47,316 bases of DNA from a virus, in the IMG/VR virus record IMGVR_UViG_3300013010_000001, positions 1-47,316 of that record. One strand, written 5' to 3'. Both the position numbers and the translations under genes were made by a program. The notes beneath the pieces were generated by a model. That model was not told the origin of the DNA and ran no database searches. It worked only from the letters and a program-made list of their open reading frames with translations. Position 1 is the first letter of the stretch, and every line of letters starts with the position of its first letter. This document shows, in pieces, positions 13,703 through 20,968 of this stretch.

Positions 13703-13953
13703 TTCTTCACCTTCAGCAATAAATTCAGTTGGCGCCGGGTTTCGGCTTCGATGTCGGGCCTAGTCTTTAATTCGCGCTCAGCCCATGCGCGCCCCTTATT
13801 CCCCTTCAGCCCCAAATAGATCTGGCTGGCATGGGTCTGTGCTTGCTTCCATCTCTCTAGACAGTCCGCCTTCCACTCGTCGATGCTCTGGCGATCTGCA
13901 ATCGAAAGGGTTGCCAAATTCACCGGCCCAACATTCATAACACAGATAGTCAT
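13699..13953 (-). CDS. hypothetical protein, 84 aa
   Basis: Unrecognised helical basic protein (DRQSIDEWKADCLERWKQAQ, GRAWAERELKTRPDIEAETR). Follows DnaB by 12 bases and overlaps the next gene, so it belongs to the replication operon. Confidence 0.6.
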   Translation of the reverse strand: MTICVMNVGPVNLATLSIADRQSIDEWKADCLERWKQAQTHASQIYLGLKGNKGRAWAERELKTRPDIEAETRRQLNLLLKVKK

Positions 13954-13965
13954 CTTTTCTCTCCA

Positions 13966-15330
13966 TTAGAAAGTCATTCCGCGAACCTTCTCCGCCTGCC
14001 GTGGGGTGTCCTTTTCCTCTGGAATATAAGCTCCTGCTTCTAAAGGCGCGAACCGCGCATAACGACCCTGGAACATCGCATAGAAAGTCTTTGCTTCACT
14101 CTCACGCGAGATAGACAGGATTATCTCAGCAATGCCTTTGCGGTCGCTGTCTGGGTTGTACACCTCATCGCGATACACAAAGATTGCCATATCGCAATCC
14201 TGCTCAATCGAACCAGAGTCACGAAGGTCAGATGGCACCGGTCGTTTGTTGGGACGCTGTTCGAGCGCACGGTTGAGCTGAGACAGAAGAATCACGGGGA
14301 TTTTCATCTCTTTAGCAAGCAACTTGGCCTGACGGGAGATCTCTGTGACCTTTGCGACTTGGTTGGCCTTTGGATCGTCTGAGTCTAGCAAGCCAAGGTG
14401 GTCGATCATCACCATATCAAGCCCATGCTTGCGCTTGTGACGGCGGCACATAGAGCGAATTCGGCGCATGGTCAAGCCTGGGCGATCAGATAGCGTTATC
14501 CGAGATTCCTTGATTCCCTTGGCTGCAACAGTAAGTCCTGGCGTGTGATCACTGCACGCTGATCCATCTTTCATCGCGTCAAGTGGAATGCTCCCCTCGG
14601 CAGCAATCAGCCGGTCCATCAACTGGCGATTGCTCATCTCCAGGCTAATCACCAGAACCTCCTTCTTCTCGCGTATGGCCGCATTTCGCACGATATCCAT
14701 AGCTAGAGTCGTCTTGCCCATCTTCGGGCGCCCAGCGATGATTACAAGCTGTTCTGGCTGCAATCCCCCCGTGTGCTTGTCGAACTCTTCAAGCCCAGTC
14801 CTGATTCCCGAGATTGAATCGCCTTGGTTCATTCGCTTCTCAAGCAGATCCATGTGCTCAACAAGTACGTCGTAAGCCTCTACGGTCTCAGCGGTTGCCG
14901 ATTCTCCGTCGATAGCCAGGATCTCAGATTGAGCGGCTGCGATCTTGTCAGGCGTATCCATGGTGCTATGGGCGATCTGGTGAATCTCTTGTGCAGCAGC
15001 GATCAGGCATCGATCAAGCGAGCGCTCACGGACGATACGAGCGTATTGCTCCGAGTTAGCAACGCTAGGCGTGCCGTTCTGGATCTGAGCCGTGTAAGCA
15101 AATGCAGGATCACCATTCTCAAGCGTGCCGATATGCTCTCCGACAGTCAGGAAGTCAATCTTGCGGTTAAGCGAGTTGAGCTCAATGATTGCCGTGAAGA
15201 CGTCGGCATTGTCCTGCCAGTAGAAGTCCTTGGCCTCAAGGTCCGCAGCTAGCAGGTCAATCAGCGCAGGATCAATCATCATGGCGCCGAGGACGCTTTG
15301 CTCGGCTTCTAGGCTAAATGGATCTCTCAT
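13966..15330 (-). CDS. dnaB: replicative DNA helicase, DnaB family
   Basis: Start at ATG 15330 (MRDPFSLEAEQSVLGAMM), overlapping the upstream TGA; the 15357 start lies inside the neighbour. 454 residues. N-terminal DnaB domain, linker, then a RecA-like motor with TGGLQPEQLVIIAGRP and Walker A GRPKMGKTT near residue 200, Walker B MVMIDHLGLL, and the SQLNRALEQRPNKRPVPSDL motif with the arginine region. Hexameric helicase that would unwind the phage fork with the host polymerase. Confidence 0.95.
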   Translation of the reverse strand: MRDPFSLEAEQSVLGAMMIDPALIDLLAADLEAKDFYWQDNADVFTAIIELNSLNRKIDFLTVGEHIGTLENGDPAFAYTAQIQNGTPSVANSEQYARIVRERSLDRCLIAAAQEIHQIAHSTMDTPDKIAAAQSEILAIDGESATAETVEAYDVLVEHMDLLEKRMNQGDSISGIRTGLEEFDKHTGGLQPEQLVIIAGRPKMGKTTLAMDIVRNAAIREKKEVLVISLEMSNRQLMDRLIAAEGSIPLDAMKDGSACSDHTPGLTVAAKGIKESRITLSDRPGLTMRRIRSMCRRHKRKHGLDMVMIDHLGLLDSDDPKANQVAKVTEISRQAKLLAKEMKIPVILLSQLNRALEQRPNKRPVPSDLRDSGSIEQDCDMAIFVYRDEVYNPDSDRKGIAEIILSISRESEAKTFYAMFQGRYARFAPLEAGAYIPEEKDTPRQAEKVRGMTF

Positions 15331-16133
15331 TCGTAATTCCCCTCGATTACTTTGCACATGTTTTCAAAATTTAGTAGCCATCCTAGGTTGGCTGCTTTCA
15401 TATTGCAAATGAATTCTTGCTTGCTAACGTAAGTGAAATAACGCTCCCAGAAATCAGGCTCATGGCTTTTCTTGTATTGACTCCAAATACTGCGAGCACC
15501 GGCTTTTCTCCTTGGAGTCATTGCTATTGGCTGCGGAAGGTTTGGCAGGCATCTCCTATAAGCCTCAAGGATTACGTCATATGGGACGGGATCTACCTTC
15601 CTTGGCCTCGAATCAGATTTAGTCGCCGACTCGTCGGTGACAAGAGCTTTTGATCTTTCCTCTTCTCCTTCTATTACTAGTTCTAGTTCTCCTTCTATAT
15701 GACAATTGCTTGCATTAGCTAAGCACTTGCTTGCATTTGCTTGACTAGTGCTTTCTTGATCCTCTGATTCAGCGGCTTTAGTCTTAGCTATGCCTCCTTT
15801 TCTTCCAGCCTCTGACCGTTTAACGCGCTCAGAATCTTTCTCTGTGCGCTCAATATTGAGACGCGTGTTAACCATCTTGCCATCAGCGTCAAGGTCGAAG
15901 CATTTCTCTAGGCGCGGCCAAGCGTCACGCATCACGTCCACAGGGCAATCACAGATATCTGCCAAGTCTTGCATTTCTGTCGGGATGAAGCCTTCAGCCC
16001 AGCACTCGTCAAGAAGCTCTCGATAAAGCCCTCGTTCAACGTAGGTCATGCGCTGTACATTGCGATTTGCCCTCCAGTCCTGCCAGAACCATCTGTAATA
16101 CGGGAGGGGTCGATATGGCGAAGTTCTGATCAT
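15327..16133 (-). CDS. DUF1376-type replication initiation or helicase-loading protein
   Basis: 268 residues. N-terminal ~90 residues match DUF1376 (YdaU-like): YYRWFWQDWRANRNVQRMTY, ERGLYRELLDECW, DVMRDAWPRLEKCF. A polar, low-complexity linker follows (SESEDQEST-like, ASKCLANASNC), then a C-terminal helical domain with AGARSIWSQYKKSHEP, like primosome/O-type proteins. Immediately upstream of and coupled to DnaB, which fits origin binding or helicase loading. Confidence 0.85.
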   Translation of the reverse strand: MIRTSPYRPLPYYRWFWQDWRANRNVQRMTYVERGLYRELLDECWAEGFIPTEMQDLADICDCPVDVMRDAWPRLEKCFDLDADGKMVNTRLNIERTEKDSERVKRSEAGRKGGIAKTKAAESEDQESTSQANASKCLANASNCHIEGELELVIEGEEERSKALVTDESATKSDSRPRKVDPVPYDVILEAYRRCLPNLPQPIAMTPRRKAGARSIWSQYKKSHEPDFWERYFTYVSKQEFICNMKAANLGWLLNFENMCKVIEGNYE

Positions 16134-16504
16134 TAGCTTAGCCCTTGCTTGTACTTTTCAAATTCAATATCACACCTCGACCAAAGGTAATACTGTGATT
16201 CTGCAAACGCGCCATGTTCAATCTGTGCGATGTCGTAGATCCATTCATGAATTTCCTTTACGTCAATCTTGAAGAATTCGCGATTTCCAGAAACTCGATG
16301 GCCTGCCAGCGCCTCATGGATCATAAGCTCATAGCTTGATGGGTTTGGCACGTCCGCATAGAACAGCACAATGTAAGGCGAAGGAACACCGGTTCCCTTG
16401 GATAGCTGCATTGCTCGCTCATAAGGAGATGCCGACGTAAAGCCAATCTTGTACATGCCCGGCATTGACTCGTTAGCCATGCAGTAAACGAAACCCCAGC
16501 TCAT
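16133..16504 (-). CDS. small GIY-YIG (T5orf172/MUG113-like) domain protein
   Basis: 123 residues. GFVYCMANESMPGMYKIGFT carries the two short strands (VYC, YKIG) of a GIY-YIG core; a later Arg (YERAMQL) and a Glu (SYELMIHEAL) match the catalytic order, and EFFKID is the family's C-terminal strand. No extra DNA-binding domain is present. It sits between the Cro-like gene and the DUF1376 gene with 1-4 base overlaps, so it may have been adopted by the operon. Nuclease activity is inferred. Confidence 0.75.
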   Translation of the reverse strand: MSWGFVYCMANESMPGMYKIGFTSASPYERAMQLSKGTGVPSPYIVLFYADVPNPSSYELMIHEALAGHRVSGNREFFKIDVKEIHEWIYDIAQIEHGAFAESQYYLWSRCDIEFEKYKQGLS

Positions 16505-16674
16505 GGCTTTCCCTCCAGGTACTCGGATAGCTTCTGTGCGGTTAGAATTCCAGGATTTGCCGTAACACCGGTAGCGATTGCCCAGATCTTCTGCCTGCTA
16601 ATTCCTGTAGCCCTAGATACGGCCGCGAAATTCTTGTCCTTTAGGCCTTTTACGATGTCTTGCAGTGTCAACAT
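16501..16674 (-). CDS. Cro-like HTH repressor, 57 aa
   Basis: Start at ATG 16674 (MLTLQDIVKGLKDKN) with GAGGG upstream; the frame extends to 16788 but runs into the divergent promoter. HTH: NFAAVSRATGISRQKIWAIA, then a basic/Gly turn and a dimerising tail (ILTAQKLSEYLEGKP). First gene of the leftward replication operon, back to back with the rightward methyltransferase operon: the classic place for a Cro or early repressor. Confidence 0.8.
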   Translation of the reverse strand: MLTLQDIVKGLKDKNFAAVSRATGISRQKIWAIATGVTANPGILTAQKLSEYLEGKP

Positions 16675-16745
16675 TTGGCAACCCTCGTTTGGTTTGAGTG
16701 ACAAAGCATACCACAACAATTTCCCCCGTGCTGCCGAATTTATCC

Positions 16746-16775
16746 CTTGACTGGAATCGCCACAATGCGTAGTCT
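16746..16775 (+). promoter_or_regulatory. rightward early promoter, copy 1
   Basis: TTGACT (16747-16752), 17-base spacer, TAGTCT (16770-16775). Bases 16746-16762 are repeated exactly at 18242-18258, where they form the -35 and spacer of a second promoter. On the opposite strand an extended TGGTATGCT box probably starts the Cro-like operon. The region is a divergent control switch. Confidence 0.7.
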
Positions 16776-16803
16776 TTGCCGAAATCAACAGGAGGGTGTA
16801 CGA

Positions 16804-17589
16804 ATGCAGCTAATGAAAGGTGATTGCTTGGAACTGATGAAGCAGATTCCTGATGGCTCGGTGGATATGGTGCTTTGTGATTTGCCGTATGGGACGACGC
16901 GATGCGCCTGGGATTCGATAATTCCATTTGAAAATCTATGGGCTGAGTATGCGCGAATCACGAAAAAAGGAGGCGCTATCGTTCTGACTGCATCCCAGCC
17001 ATTTACCACAGTAATGATCGCTAGCAACATGAAGAACTTTGCGCATTCTTGGGTTTGGAACAAGAGGTTTGCGGCTAATTTTGTGCAGGCAAAGCGCCAG
17101 CCACTCAAGGACCACGAAGATGTTGTTGTATTTTCGATTGATGGAAAGCAACCGAACTACTATCCGCAGATGGTAAAGCGTGACAAACCTATCACCAAGG
17201 GCGGAAACAGCCAGTCCAGCGCTATCCCCATTGCGATCACAGAGGCGTCTAAGGCGTTCGGCGAGGCTGGTAAATCGTATGACATGAAGAATCCCACAAC
17301 TGTTGGAAGCCTAGAGTTTTCGGTTCGTGATGGCAGAGGACTACACCCAACCCAGAAGCCTGTCGCCCTTATGGAATACCTAATCCGCACCTATACGCAC
17401 GAAGGCATGACGGTTCTAGATAACTGCGCAGGAAGCTTTACAACTGGTGTTGCATGTGTTAACCTTGGACGCAGATTTATAGGGATTGAGAAGGATGAAA
17501 AATACTTCGATATTGGCGTTAATCGCATGAAGGAGCGTATTGAGTGCCTAGATTTAAAGATAGAACTGGAGATATTTATGGGCGCTTGA
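16804..17589 (+). CDS. DNA adenine-type methyltransferase with replaced C-terminus
   Basis: Start at ATG 16804 (MQLMKGDCLELMKQIP), 8 bases after AGGAGGG. 261 residues. The amino-methylase catalytic motif DLPYG is at 26-30, and the AdoMet motif DNCAGSFTTG near 206-215 comes after it, the order of beta-class N6A/N4C enzymes. The last 45 residues (TTGVACVNLGRRFIGIEKDE onward) are matched by a second, separate coding fragment at 18133-18246, on the far side of an HNH gene. The HNH gene starts inside this C-terminus. Probable role: protecting phage DNA from host restriction or regulating it. Confidence 0.88.
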   Translation: MQLMKGDCLELMKQIPDGSVDMVLCDLPYGTTRCAWDSIIPFENLWAEYARITKKGGAIVLTASQPFTTVMIASNMKNFAHSWVWNKRFAANFVQAKRQPLKDHEDVVVFSIDGKQPNYYPQMVKRDKPITKGGNSQSSAIPIAITEASKAFGEAGKSYDMKNPTTVGSLEFSVRDGRGLHPTQKPVALMEYLIRTYTHEGMTVLDNCAGSFTTGVACVNLGRRFIGIEKDEKYFDIGVNRMKERIECLDLKIELEIFMGA

Positions 17590-18131
17590 GAGTAGCATCT
17601 CACGCCGGGAAAAATATCCATGGTAAGCACATGTGGCTGTGCTTATGCATCTGCGGAAAAGAAAAAATAGTCTCTTCTGATAACCTCTCCAGCGGAAAAT
17701 CAAAAAGCTGCGGATGCCTGCTTAAAGAGTTCTTGCTAAGACGCGGTAATCAATATGGACTATATGAGGACAGGGAGGTGGCTTTATTAAAAGTCCAATA
17801 CAGCCACCTTGTGCGTAGGAATAAAAAGATGGGTGGATGCTCCGTTATTGGGTTTGATCGCTTTTCTATCCTGGCAAAGTCGCCTTGCAAATATTGTGGG
17901 ATTGCTCACTCAAAAGAGATAGAAGATCGACTCAATGAAAGCCAAAAAAAGAAGCGTCTTTCCGACCATGTTCTAAAATGCAACGGCATTGATCGGATTG
18001 ACAGCTCCAAAGGTTACACGGATCTTAATTCAGTTCCATGTTGCAAGTTTTGCAATTTTGCAAAGCACACAATGAGCGAAATAGACTTTTTATTTTGGGT
18101 GCGTAGAGTTTACGAGCACACCTTAAAATAG
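17544..18131 (+). CDS. HNH homing endonuclease inside the methyltransferase gene
   Basis: 195 residues from GTG 17544, with AGGAG 8 bases upstream, overlapping the methyltransferase 3' end by 46 bases in another frame. The N-terminus is a substrate-binding module typical of phage homing enzymes ([34 protein letters not shown]). The HNH core is at 130-180: CKYCG, then [26 protein letters not shown], with the residues expected to hold the metal. Free-standing, not in a recognisable intron. Codon use is more A/T-rich than that of the surrounding genes. Confidence 0.85.
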   Translation: MPRFKDRTGDIYGRLRVASHAGKNIHGKHMWLCLCICGKEKIVSSDNLSSGKSKSCGCLLKEFLLRRGNQYGLYEDREVALLKVQYSHLVRRNKKMGGCSVIGFDRFSILAKSPCKYCGIAHSKEIEDRLNESQKKKRLSDHVLKCNGIDRIDSSKGYTDLNSVPCCKFCNFAKHTMSEIDFLFWVRRVYEHTLK

Positions 18132-18132
18132 A

Positions 18133-18246
18133 ACAACCAGCGTAGCATGCGTGAACACAGGCCGAAAATTCATCGGAATCGAGATGGACGACAAGTATTT
18201 CGAAATTGCACAGAAACGAATCCAGGCGGCCATTGATTTGGCTTGA
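18133..18246 (+). pseudogene. orphaned original C-terminus of the methyltransferase
   Basis: In the frame through 18133-18246 the reading is [20 protein letters not shown], then [17 protein letters not shown], then stop. It aligns without gaps to the methyltransferase C-terminus (TTGVACVNLGRRFIGIEKDE, then KYF..). It has no start codon or ribosome site and begins right after the HNH stop at 18131. Together these show that the HNH unit arrived carrying its own substitute for this segment and pushed the native one out. The stop codon overlaps the -35 of the promoter at 18243. Confidence 0.85.
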
Positions 18247-18271
18247 CTGGAATCGCCAGCCGGGCTAAGGT
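18242..18271 (+). promoter_or_regulatory. rightward promoter, copy 2
   Basis: TTGACT (18243-18248), 17-base spacer, TAAGGT (18266-18271). The first 17 bases of the unit (18242-18258) are identical to 16746-16762. It drives the recombination operon from 18300. Confidence 0.7.
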
Positions 18272-18299
18272 TCGGGTTACAAATAGAGCGGAGGTGGTT

Positions 18300-18638
18300 A
18301 TGAGTGAATTTGAGAAAGCAATATCACAGGCAGCGCAGAATTCAGTTTTAAAAATCATCAGCGAAGGTAATTGGATTGCTACTGATTACTCGACTCGCTT
18401 CAAGCTGCCGCCAGAGATGCTGGCACAAGTGTGGGATATGGTCGACATTGAAGGATTGAAGCGAAAAATGGCAGATCGAATCGAGTCGGAACTTGCAGAC
18501 CGAATCGTTAACCACATGGCTGCCGAGCTTGCCACTGACATAAAGCAGATACTTTCCGTAACTGAACGGAGAGAGGCAATCCGGAGTGTTGCCCGTGAAC
18601 ACCTAGGTCACATTATGCAAGAAGGCATTTCAAAATGA
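18300..18638 (+). CDS. hypothetical phage protein, 112 aa
   Basis: Start at ATG 18300 (MSEFEKAISQAAQNS) with GGAGGT upstream. Almost wholly helical (GLKRKMADRIESELADRIVN, HMAAELATDIKQIL), ending EGISK. First gene of the recombination operon and coupled by ATGA to the next. Function unknown. Confidence 0.65.
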   Translation: MSEFEKAISQAAQNSVLKIISEGNWIATDYSTRFKLPPEMLAQVWDMVDIEGLKRKMADRIESELADRIVNHMAAELATDIKQILSVTERREAIRSVAREHLGHIMQEGISK

Positions 18639-18760
18639 CCTACCGCGACGCACTATGGTCCGCCATCATCGGCGAGGCTGACAAGGCAGGAAAACGGATT
18701 ACGCGGGCTAAGCGGGATCGGTATATGAAATTGGTTTCTTTTTGGAGGAAGGTGCAATGA
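18635..18760 (+). CDS. hypothetical basic protein, 41 aa
   Basis: ATGA overlaps at both ends. MTYRDALWSAIIGEADKAGK then a basic helix (RITRAKRDRYMKLVSFWRKV). Very small, but coupling and neighbours' spacing make it a likely gene. No family recognised. Confidence 0.55.
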   Translation: MTYRDALWSAIIGEADKAGKRITRAKRDRYMKLVSFWRKVQ

Positions 18761-18996
18761 GTAAAATTGAAGATATTCCGGCTTTTCCATTGACTAGCGC
18801 CGCTGATCATCAGTATTGCGGCATGTCACTTCGCGATTACTTTGCGGCTAAGGCTATGCAAGGCATGTTTTCAAATGATGCGCTTCTTGCCAGATATCAC
18901 AATGATGGACTGGTTAATATGATTAGCCCTGAAGTTTTAGCGGTTACGGCAGCTTATTCAATGGCCGACGCAATGCTAGCCGAGCGTGCGAAATGA
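18757..18996 (+). CDS. hypothetical phage protein, 79 aa
   Basis: Start at ATG 18757 (MSKIEDIPAFPLT), overlapping the previous stop. MSLRDYFAAKAMQG followed by AVTAAYSMADAMLAERAK is the hallmark layout of a very widespread small phage protein (GMTLRDYFA...AYAMADAML.AR). Role unknown. Confidence 0.75.
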   Translation: MSKIEDIPAFPLTSAADHQYCGMSLRDYFAAKAMQGMFSNDALLARYHNDGLVNMISPEVLAVTAAYSMADAMLAERAK

Positions 18997-19886
18997 ATGA
19001 ACTTCAGGAAGACTGGATCGCCGGCATTGAGGAGCCAGAAAATCCAGAGTGCCAGAAGTTCTCGGTAGGTCGGCACGAAGGAGTTGAAAATGAGGCCTAT
19101 CATTCGAGTGAAGGCTACAGCAACAGCTTCCTGACCGCCGTCCTGCGCTCACCTGCGCACGCCATGAGTCGCGGCAAGTGGAAGTCAACGCGGAATATGG
19201 AGATCGGCTCGGCGTTTCATAGCAGCACTCTGGAGCCTGCCCTGTACAAGCGTGACTACAAGATCGTCGAGTGCGACGCCCGCACGTCAACGCTGTACAA
19301 GCAGGCGTGCAAGGATCATCCGTCAGCGTTGGTGCTGACACTGGCCGAGAGCGAGACAGTCAAGGGCATGACTGCTGGCGTGTACCGGAATCCGAAGCTG
19401 CGCGAGATCATCGAGCAGCCAGGAAAGGCAGAGGTTGCGTATTTCGCGGTCGATCCTGATACGGGGCTGACGATCAAGTGCAAATTCGACTGGTTGACAG
19501 ACTCGAACATCTGCATGGACATCAAAAAAACGCAAGACGCACGCATGTACAAGTTCTCGCAGTCGATAAACACGTACATGTATCACATGCAGGATGCGTT
19601 CTATCGTCACGTTTTCCGCTGCGCAACTGGCGAGGATTTGCAGGAATTCTACTTCGGCGCAGTCGAGGAGCAGAAGCCGCATGCATCCAATCGCTGGAGG
19701 CTTGGTCCTGAGTCGCGCAAGAAGGGTGATGCTTTATTTCGGGAAGCGCTTACTACGCTCGCGATTTGTCTTGATCGCAATGAATTTCCTGCGTATCCTG
19801 ACGACGGAGACGACGAAATTGAAATACCTAACTACGCGCTCGATCTAGATGACGAGCTGGACCTAAGCGGCCTGGAGGATATGTAA
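18993..19886 (+). CDS. RecE-like PD-(D/E)XK exonuclease (DUF3799 type)
   Basis: 297 residues. N-terminal YHSSEGYSNSFLTAVLRSPA and GSAFHSSTLEP are typical of RecE/DUF3799 nucleases. The core is CKFDWLTDSNICMDIKKTQD (D, then D-x-K), with a conserved Gln/Tyr helix after it (FSQSINTYMYHMQDAFYR). Expected 5'-3' dsDNA exonuclease making 3' tails for annealing recombination. Acidic C-terminus (LDLDDELDLSGLEDM). Next genes: a probable annealing partner and SSB. Confidence 0.85.
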   Translation: MNELQEDWIAGIEEPENPECQKFSVGRHEGVENEAYHSSEGYSNSFLTAVLRSPAHAMSRGKWKSTRNMEIGSAFHSSTLEPALYKRDYKIVECDARTSTLYKQACKDHPSALVLTLAESETVKGMTAGVYRNPKLREIIEQPGKAEVAYFAVDPDTGLTIKCKFDWLTDSNICMDIKKTQDARMYKFSQSINTYMYHMQDAFYRHVFRCATGEDLQEFYFGAVEEQKPHASNRWRLGPESRKKGDALFREALTTLAICLDRNEFPAYPDDGDDEIEIPNYALDLDDELDLSGLEDM

Positions 19887-20465
19887 ATGGAAGAGATGAA
19901 TATTCGTGAGTTTGTCAAGATCAAAAGTGACAGGCTAAATTTCGAGGACTTTATCATGGGTTCTCAGGACTTCACGATTGCAAAGCTTGGACGCAAGGTT
20001 GATCAGGGTAACGTCCGCCTGCTGATGATCTTTGAAGGTCGTGAGGCGACTCCTTATTGGGTTCCGAAAGGCATGGTCAAGTGCCTGTCTAACCCTGAAG
20101 GCTGGGGAGAATCTGAGTTCTCCGAGTGGATTGGTCGAAAGGTTCGCCTGTTTGGCGAGCCAACCGTTGTGTATGCAGGCAAGGAGTTGGGCGGAATACG
20201 GATTAGCCATATCAGCCATATTCCCGCGCCGTACTCGACCAAGATCACCGAGCGTCGTGGTGTTCGGATTGATTACGTTATCTCTCCGCTTGAAGAGGTT
20301 ATGTACCCTGTCGAGCGCTTCAATACCAACCTGCCAGCCTGGCACGCAGCAATCAAAAAAGGCCCGACAACGGCAGAACAAATCATTGCAAAAGTTCAGC
20401 AGTCTGGTAAATTGACGCCTGAGCAAATCGATCTGATCAAAAATCCACAAGAGGCGGCACAATGA
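19887..20465 (+). CDS. recombination-operon protein, possible annealing partner
   Basis: 192 residues, unrecognised by name. It follows the RecE-like nuclease immediately and overlaps SSB by 4 bases; in many phages this slot holds a RecT/Erf/Sak-type annealase. The middle (WIGRKVRLFGEPTVVYAGKE, GIRISHISHI) has the strand-rich look of an OB-fold. C-terminus is helical (TTAEQIIAKVQQSGKLTPEQ). A ssDNA-binding or annealing role is inference from position and predicted strands. Confidence 0.7.
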   Translation: MEEMNIREFVKIKSDRLNFEDFIMGSQDFTIAKLGRKVDQGNVRLLMIFEGREATPYWVPKGMVKCLSNPEGWGESEFSEWIGRKVRLFGEPTVVYAGKELGGIRISHISHIPAPYSTKITERRGVRIDYVISPLEEVMYPVERFNTNLPAWHAAIKKGPTTAEQIIAKVQQSGKLTPEQIDLIKNPQEAAQ

Positions 20466-20857
20466 ACCTGCTATGCATGACTGGTAACATCGGCGGCGAC
20501 GTCAAGGTAAACAACGTAGGCGGCACCGCTGTTGCGAATTTCAGTGTCGCAATGACCGCAGGCTTTGGGGACAAAAAAACTACGATTTGGCTCCAGGCCA
20601 GCCTTTGGGGCAAGCAAGCAGAATCGAAACTAGTTGACTATTTGGTAAAGGGTCAGCAAGTGGCATTGAGCGGCGAGTTCTCCATGCGCGAATACGAAGG
20701 CAAGCAATACCCGCAACTTCGCATTTCTACCATCGATCTTGTCGGCGGAAAGAGCGATGGTGGAGGCGCTCAACCAAAGCCTCAGCAGCAGAGCAGCCAG
20801 TCAGCACCAAAGCCTCAGCAGGATGACGGCTTTGATGATTCAAGTATCCCGTTTTAG
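20462..20857 (+). CDS. ssb: single-stranded DNA-binding protein
   Basis: 131 residues. OB-fold of bacterial SSB type: MNLLCMTGNIGGDVKVNNVG, ANFSVAMTAGFGDKKTTIWL, VKGQQVALSGEF, LRISTIDLVGG. A Gln/Pro/Ser-rich linker leads to the acidic tip DDGFDDSSIPF, which recruits partner enzymes. Works in replication and recombination with the RecE-like nuclease. Confidence 0.95.
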   Translation: MNLLCMTGNIGGDVKVNNVGGTAVANFSVAMTAGFGDKKTTIWLQASLWGKQAESKLVDYLVKGQQVALSGEFSMREYEGKQYPQLRISTIDLVGGKSDGGGAQPKPQQQSSQSAPKPQQDDGFDDSSIPF

Positions 20858-20876
20858 CCTAAAAAAGCACCTGTGA

Positions 20877-20940
20877 TATAATCGGTGTTGCGGCTAGGGG
20901 GCACCCAAAAAGCAGTTAGTCACTGCCTGCCGCATACATT
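20877..20940 (+). ncRNA. structured 5' leader and promoter of HNH gene B
   Basis: Extended -10 TGATATAAT (TATAAT 20877-20882), then CGGTGT, outer stem TGCGGC/GCCGCA (20889-20894 with 20929-20934) and inner hairpin GCAGT/ACTGC (912-916 with 922-926 in the 20 kb count). A small GGG/CCC pair could make a third arm. Same order and outer stem as the leader at 7176-7237; the inner stem differs in sequence but not in pairing. Confidence 0.6.
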
Positions 20941-20968
20941 CCGACTACCACTAGACTGGTGCGATCTG

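Noticed and set aside
17544-18131. Group I or II intron around the HNH gene
   Set aside because: The methyltransferase frame is complete with its own stop and the downstream fragment duplicates its end; no intron core was recognised, so a free-standing unit with a replacement end fits better.
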